64,000 nucleotides of DNA from Bryopsis sp. KO-2023 (taxonomy: Eukaryota > Chlorophyta > Ulvophyceae > Bryopsidales > Bryopsidaceae): positions 4,220,001 through 4,284,000 of the forward strand of contig BSYQ01000007.1 in assembly GCA_030272585.1 (NCBI GenBank). Reading direction: 5' to 3'. Positions within the stretch are counted from its first letter, which is position 1. Every line of letters begins with the position of its first letter. Below the pieces are notes generated by a model. It made no database searches, had not been told where the DNA came from, and saw nothing but the letters and a program-made list of their open reading frames with translations. The translations under genes were made by a program, and so were the position numbers. Below, in pieces: positions 58,876 to 64,000 of the stretch.

Positions 58876-60261
58876 ATGATGCTCGGCAGAGTCTTCTTCA
58901 AACAAACCGCAACGAGCCAGCTCGGCGTCCGACTATGTTCGGCGGCGACCGAGCATTCGGGTCTGAACGAGACGCTGTCTCAGTCTTTGGGGGAGCTCAG
59001 CGGCGCAGGGCCTGCGGAGTTCGATTTCCCCACGGTGCGAACTAAACCAGACGAGGAGAATGAGTCCAGTCCACAGCAGAGCTTCCCGAGAAGACATCAA
59101 CCTGCTTCTGAAAAGAAAAAGAGACGGCCAACCCCAGGGGACTCTGTTATTGAGTCTGCCAAACGAGAGGTTCAGTTCATTGATGGGAGATCCAAGGTAA
59201 TTTGGGGGGGGGGGGGGGTAGAAAAAAAATCACAGATGAATTTTTGGACTGCAAAACTTGGAGGAGAAAAAGCATTGTTATGGGGCATGCAATAGGGTTG
59301 GGATGATTTAAGCCCACCATTACAGTGGATTTATGATGGTTGGGATCAGGGGAGAGACATAATTGCTTGTAAAACAATTGGGGCTTGCACAATATCCATG
59401 TGAATGAGCACATCTCACTCTACCTCACTTTTTCGATACAAACACACTTTTTTTCTATGTATGACATTCGATTTGCTGGGTTTTTTCCTCATCCTCAATG
59501 TAATGCCTTCCCAACTCTCAGCATCAATGCATCCTTCCAATATGGACAGCGATGTGTGTGATGGTCTTACTTCGTCTGTTTTTTTCCCCTTCTTTTTTGA
59601 GTCAGACTCACGCCCAAGGAAATTTTCGATGAATGAATGTGTGTGTGTGGGCGATCCTGTGTTTTCCCAGATGGACATGAGTCAAAAAGAGCGTCTTACT
59701 CTGAAAGAATTTCGCAAATTCACCAGCGGAATCAACGCCAGAACCAGCTGGTACAAGCAATGCAGCCGGGAGGAGTTGGAGCAGCTGGCCAATAACCTAC
59801 TCTTCTACGTGGATGACATGGGGGAACGCAACCTCACATGGAGCATCTACGAATTCGCCAAGCTGAAATACCGTAACGATCGAATTCTCACCGCCCTGGG
59901 GGAGAGGTTCACCGAGCCGAGGCGGCTCCAGATGGCCACCCGTCAGAATTTATGTTACACTTTGTTTGGGTTCGCCCAGCTGGGTTATGACAACCACGAA
60001 ATCATAAACAAGGTGGTCCAGCAGCTGGCTTCCTCCCACCTGATGTACAACTACAGGAAAGATCATCTGCTGATGATCGCGGCTGCGCTACACAGAATGA
60101 AATGGTCCGACGTGCATGTTTTGACTCTGTTCGCGAGGGAGTGCAAGGTGCGAATGGAGCAAGGGAAGTTCAAGGTCAACAAGCAGGTCGCTTGGCTGTT
60201 GGATTCAACAGGGGTGGCGAAATCGCATTACTCCACGCGGAGGAAGGTGGTCCTGGACTGA
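58876..60261 (+). CDS. Helical-repeat (FASTK/heptatricopeptide-like) protein, probably mitochondrial
   Basis: Two exons, 58876-59196 and 59671-60261, join in phase to 303 residues. The N terminus MMLGRVFFKQTATSQLGVRL has the arginine/hydroxyl pattern of a mitochondrial presequence. A low-complexity basic segment follows (PRRHQPASEKKKRRPTPGDS). The second exon holds about four repeats of the type in the large gene at 12286-15321: LANNLLFYVDDMGERNLTWS, IYEFAKLKYRND, ALGERFTEPRRLQMATRQNL, CYTLFGFAQLGYDNHEI and MIAAALHRMKWSD. The likely role, by family, is organelle RNA binding. The two starting Mets make 58876 or 58879 equally possible. Confidence 0.85.
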
Positions 60262-61048
60262 GCAGACCTACGCTTTGTGAAATTTTGTTCCTTTTTGTTA
60301 TGGGGGGCGGTGGACTAGAGGAAATTCAGTAGATGGTTTCGATTGGATTTTAGTCAACGGGGTAGACTTGCCGATGGGGATGTAGAACACTGCAGCAAGT
60401 CTGTCATGAGCATTTCCTAAGATGGTGATGCTTTAAGGAACAAGGATAAGGTTGTTCGCCTGGTGCACACACCCCACCATCTGATGATGTTGTGGGACAT
60501 TGTGGGAAATTACCTCTTGAGGGAGGTAGGGTGTTGGATTTGGTGGCCAAATCGCTTTATGTAAGATTCACTTCGTTGTGTGTGTGTGTGTGTCGAATTT
60601 ATTCTGATTTGATGTTCGCAACATCCCGACATGCAGTTAATATTATGGATTCCATCTGGAGCCCTGAATATCTTCCTGTAAATAGTCAGGACATCCTTCA
60701 ACCCTCTGCACCCCCCTCCCTGCGAGCAGAGAGAGAGTGGTAGAAGGACTGAGGGCTTGAGTAGTATCAAGCCCCAATATCTCTTCCGTATTTTTGGCAG
60801 ATTCGACAGAATTCGTGCTGGCATTTTGGCCAGACAGAGAGACGCACAGTTTCTGGCACTCGGTTGGTTCTTAAGCTCGATTTCATTGTGTTTACCGACC
60901 TGTTTCTTTCGAGGTCTCCTGTGGGTTTGTGTAAAACGGAGAGATAACGGCGGAGTGGTGGCGTGTGAAGTTTCATTCCTTGGGAGCAGTCGCCGTCGCT
61001 CAATCCTGTCCGCTCGGCTCGACCCAGTGGCGATTCTCGAAAGGCGAG
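60262..61048. other. Intergenic, no supported gene
   Basis: This is the 3' region of the helical-repeat gene and the promoter of ANP32. A GT microsatellite lies near 60576-60592. Short open frames on both strands have no recognisable content. Confidence 0.5.
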
Positions 61049-63861
61049 ATGAAGACCATGGACGCTGTGATCGAAGAGGAGCTCCAGAGGCAGGAGGTCA
61101 AACGTGAAGACATCGAAGAGCTGAACCTGGACGGGCAATGTCGAGCAAAGAGCATCGTGGTGAGTTGCTGGACCTTGCTACCTCCAGAGTCGGGGTCATC
61201 GCGATGACTTTTTGACGGTTGAGGATGGGAGGAGTAAAAAAGTCACACGAACCGGCCAACCTCGTGTGATGCGCTGGGAAGTGGATTCGAAGCGCATCAA
61301 AACAGACATTTCGTTTCGTTTCGAGGGCCCGAAGGGAGTCGAAGTGTCGAATCAACGCGAGAACGCGCAATCCCATCAATACCATTCCGCTGGTCACTCT
61401 TTTTTTTTTCTTTTTGAAAGCAAGATTTGGAGGCATTATGGGTGTTGTGGGTAGTTTCTGTATCCACCACACCCCCTCCTCCCTACTGAAACAAGCAATT
61501 TTTGCCTAAATTTCTGCTTGAACTGAAGGATTTACATATCCACAGGGCCTGGATGGCTGCAAAGCTCTGAAGACATTATCTTTATGCCACGTGGGCCTCA
61601 CAACGCTGGATGGGTTTCCTTCTTTGCCGAAATTGACCGAACTGCACCTGGCTGACAACAAGATTTCCACTGGACTGGGGGTCCTCTCTGGCCTGGCTTC
61701 CTTGGAAAAACTCAACCTGGTCCACAACACGATCGTATCGGTGGAAGAGCTGGCCCCCCTGGCAAAGCTGAACATCAAATGGCTGGATCTTTTCGCTTGC
61801 CCCGTGGAGAGCATCGACGGCTTCAGGGAAAAAGTTTTCGGAATCATACCCTCCCTCGAAGTGCTGGACAATGCTGATCGAACAGGGAAAGGTGAGGAAG
61901 GATGCTAATAAAAAAAACATGTATCAATAAATGTGTTTTTTTGATGGAAGAGAGTAATTGAATGATGATTGAATGATGCCGTTGTGATTTTGAGAAACTC
62001 TGTTGGGTTTTTTTTGTGTTTTTTTCCTGGTTTGAATTTGTAACTGGAGATCACTCAAAAAAAGCACGAAAAAACTATTTTTTTTTTGGAAATATAGAAA
62101 ATACGGACAGCGAAGATGAAAGCTATGTCGAAAGCGAAGAGGAGAATGGAAGCGAAGAAGAAGCTGAGCATAGCGAGTCGGTGAGAAATCCCATGCTCAA
62201 CTTTTTTTTTCTTTTGTTCAGTTTTTTCCGAAAAAGAAGATAAAAAACAAACCATCTCCCGACCTGAGTCAATAATTTCTCTCATGGGGAGAATCCTACG
62301 TTCATCTGTTGGGCTTGCCAGAAAAAAAGGAGCTTCTGGCAATATGTCTGCTGAAACAAAAGAAAATCTGAATTCAGGGTGAGGAAGATGGTGGCGAGGA
62401 TGATGGTGACAAGGAAGCAGGAAAAGATCCTGAGGTATTTTTTGCTCCATACTGTTTTTCTTTTTTATTTCAAATATATTGTACATCGATGCTGAAATCT
62501 CTGCAGTCCGTCCAAGTGATACGAACCCGCATTAAACTATTTCAAGTTTCTCTCTCTCTCTCTCTCTCTCTTTTCTTTTCTTTTTTTTGGGGGGAGGGTA
62601 TTAAACTGGCATCTAGTAGGAAAAACCAAAAATGTAGGCAGCACCGGGATTGAAAAAATTCCATGTGGTTTTTTGGTTTTCGATGGTGGATTGATCTTGA
62701 AAAAAGATTTCATTGTTCAGCAGGATGTCAATGATGGCGACAATGGAGATGAGTCAGAAGCTGAAAAAGTGGACTTGTCCATGTTGGTGGTGAGATGTTT
62801 TTCGATCGGCTTTGCAAAACTCTTTTTTTCCCGATCACCGTTTCCCCCTTTGGTTTATAGACGTCTATTATCTTGGACAAGGGACTCCAATGCTGCAATT
62901 CAGTCATGCATCCTGTCTGCTCTTTTCTTGTTTTCAAACCCTTTTCTGGGATTTCTACAAAGAGTGTCACTGCGTCGTTTTCCCGGATGTCGTGGGACCC
63001 CTGGGAAGCATTTGTTTCGTGCAATTTGCGAAACAATTTAAATTTAAATTTCTTTATGCCGTCAATTTTTTCCAATCCCATTTCATGTTATCTTTCAGGA
63101 GGGACCGCCTGTAGACGACAGCGACAGAGATGTCGACTACAATGATGTAGGTCCCTTTTTTTTCCGGTTCAAATCCTCTTTCATCATAATGGCCCATGTC
63201 GAACTGAAGCTAAACTCATTCACCTCCTCATCCAGAGAAGGGAAAAAAGAAAAAAACCGCACACTCGGGAAAGAAAAACATGCCTTATTTATTGATCGAA
63301 ATGAGCTGCTGGCAGGATGTGGATGCCCCATCCAGCGAAGATGTGGATGATGAGGATAACGCTGATCTGGACAACGACGATTCAGAAACGGACCGTGGGA
63401 TTGAGGAGCCCTCCGGTGTTGGACCTTCTAATGTCGGTGAGCACAGCTGCTTCTTGAATGAATTGTCCTCCTGGATGAAATCGCCCGACACATTTTCCTT
63501 CGCTGAATTTTTCAAGCTTCACGTCTACCTAGGTATTTTGTGAAGATGAAAAAGGGCTTTACTTTTTATGTCGAGCAATCAGGAAGTGTTCGCTTTTTTG
63601 TGTGTGTGTGTGTGGGGGGGGGGGTTGCTCAAATCAAATAATGATTACGCACGAAGGAGCTACTTTTGGGGGGGTTGGGTTCACGTCCTCTTGCCATGGG
63701 GGACTGACTTCGATTTCTTGAAATATGGGGATGGTTTGGCTGAGGCGTCTACCGCTTCAAATGGATCTTTTTCCCCATGGAAAGTGATATGTTTTTTTGG
63801 TTTTTCTCAAGGTAAGAAGAAACGCAAGCGAGAGGGGGACGACGAAGAACAAGTGTTGTAG
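61049..63861 (+). CDS. ANP32: ANP32 acidic leucine-rich nuclear phosphoprotein
   Basis: ANP32 proteins are histone chaperones and phosphatase regulators in the nucleus. Eight exons (61049-61159, 61546-61891, 62098-62180, 62378-62434, 62721-62789, 63099-63146, 63316-63436, 63812-63861) join in phase to 294 residues. The first two hold the leucine-rich-repeat domain: VKREDIEELNLDGQCRA, LCHVGLTTLDGFPSLPKLTE, LHLADNKISTGLGVLSGLAS, LEKLNLVHNTI, and the LRR cap WLDLFACPVESIDGFREKVF...IPSLEVLDNADRTGK. The remaining six exons encode the acidic tail (ENTDSEDESYVESEEENGSE, GEEDGGEDDGDKEAGKDPE and so on) and end with the nuclear signal GKKKRKREGDDEEQVL. The start could be Met1 (61049) or Met4. The length and layout are those of the family. 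Confidence 0.95.
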
Positions 63862-64000
63862 CCATATTGTGTGTTATTTGTACAATTTCGTTAGAAAGGT
63901 GCACCGTTCACCCCCCTGGAGTGGAAAATACATCGACACATATCGAATTCCCAGATTTGACGGATTGGTTTTATGTTCATAACAAAAAGCTAGTGGGGTG
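63862..64000. other. Window end, 3' flank of ANP32
   Basis: Only 139 bases; they probably hold part of the ANP32 3' untranslated region. No gene is seen. Confidence 0.5.

Overview
The window is nuclear DNA from a photosynthetic, flagellated eukaryotic microbe. The genes are dense (about one per 4 kb), lie on both strands, and are mostly cut by GT-AG introns of roughly 40-500 bases. Introns and intergenic DNA are full of A, T, G and C homopolymers; exons are GC-richer. Photosynthesis is shown by a Rubisco activase of the plant/cyanobacterial AAA+ type, with features (long insertions, a PKGTGKS Walker A) unlike land plants. Flagella are shown by a CFAP210-like protein of doublet microtubules. 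A secondary alga (stramenopile, haptophyte, cryptophyte or chlorarachniophyte) fits, but the lineage cannot be fixed from this sequence alone.

Layout. 1-2640: the end of one possible gene, then a large near-perfect inverted repeat. 2643-9453 (-): Rubisco activase and the complex I subunit NDUFS8, in tandem. 10192-12031 (+): a coiled-coil protein. 12286-15321 (-): a 910-residue helical-repeat protein of FASTK/heptatricopeptide type. 17312-18675 (-): a bZIP transcription factor. 21442-22293 (-): BUD23, the 18S rRNA methyltransferase. 22510-24671 (+): CFAP210-like. 25479-26978 (+): an FCP1/SCP-like phosphatase domain with a tandem-repeat tail. 28187-30355 (+): a secreted or ER ankyrin-repeat protein. 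31995-38357 (-): an unidentified multi-exon locus with a KH-like segment. 38893-40834 (-): an N-myristoylated leucine-rich-repeat protein like LRRC57. 40835-44816: gene-poor, pyrimidine-rich. 44817-45672 (-) and 46122-57349 (+): NF-YB and TAF1, divergently arranged. 58876-60261 (+): a second helical-repeat protein, with a mitochondrial-type N terminus. 61049-63861 (+): ANP32.

Most genes are conserved eukaryotic housekeeping or organelle genes. I could check reading phase across every intron I placed in Rubisco activase, NDUFS8, the large repeat protein, CFAP210, the phosphatase, the ankyrin protein, LRRC57, NF-YB and ANP32, and each model sums to a whole number of codons. There is no operon-like functional cluster. 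Transcription is represented by TAF1, NF-YB and bZIP, and organelle energy or gene expression by Rubisco activase, NDUFS8 and two helical-repeat proteins. I saw no convincing novel multi-gene system. The most unusual items are the foldback element at 1098-1862, two families of short dispersed repeats, the recurring T-run/G-run junctions, and the tryptophan-rich repeat tail on the phosphatase.
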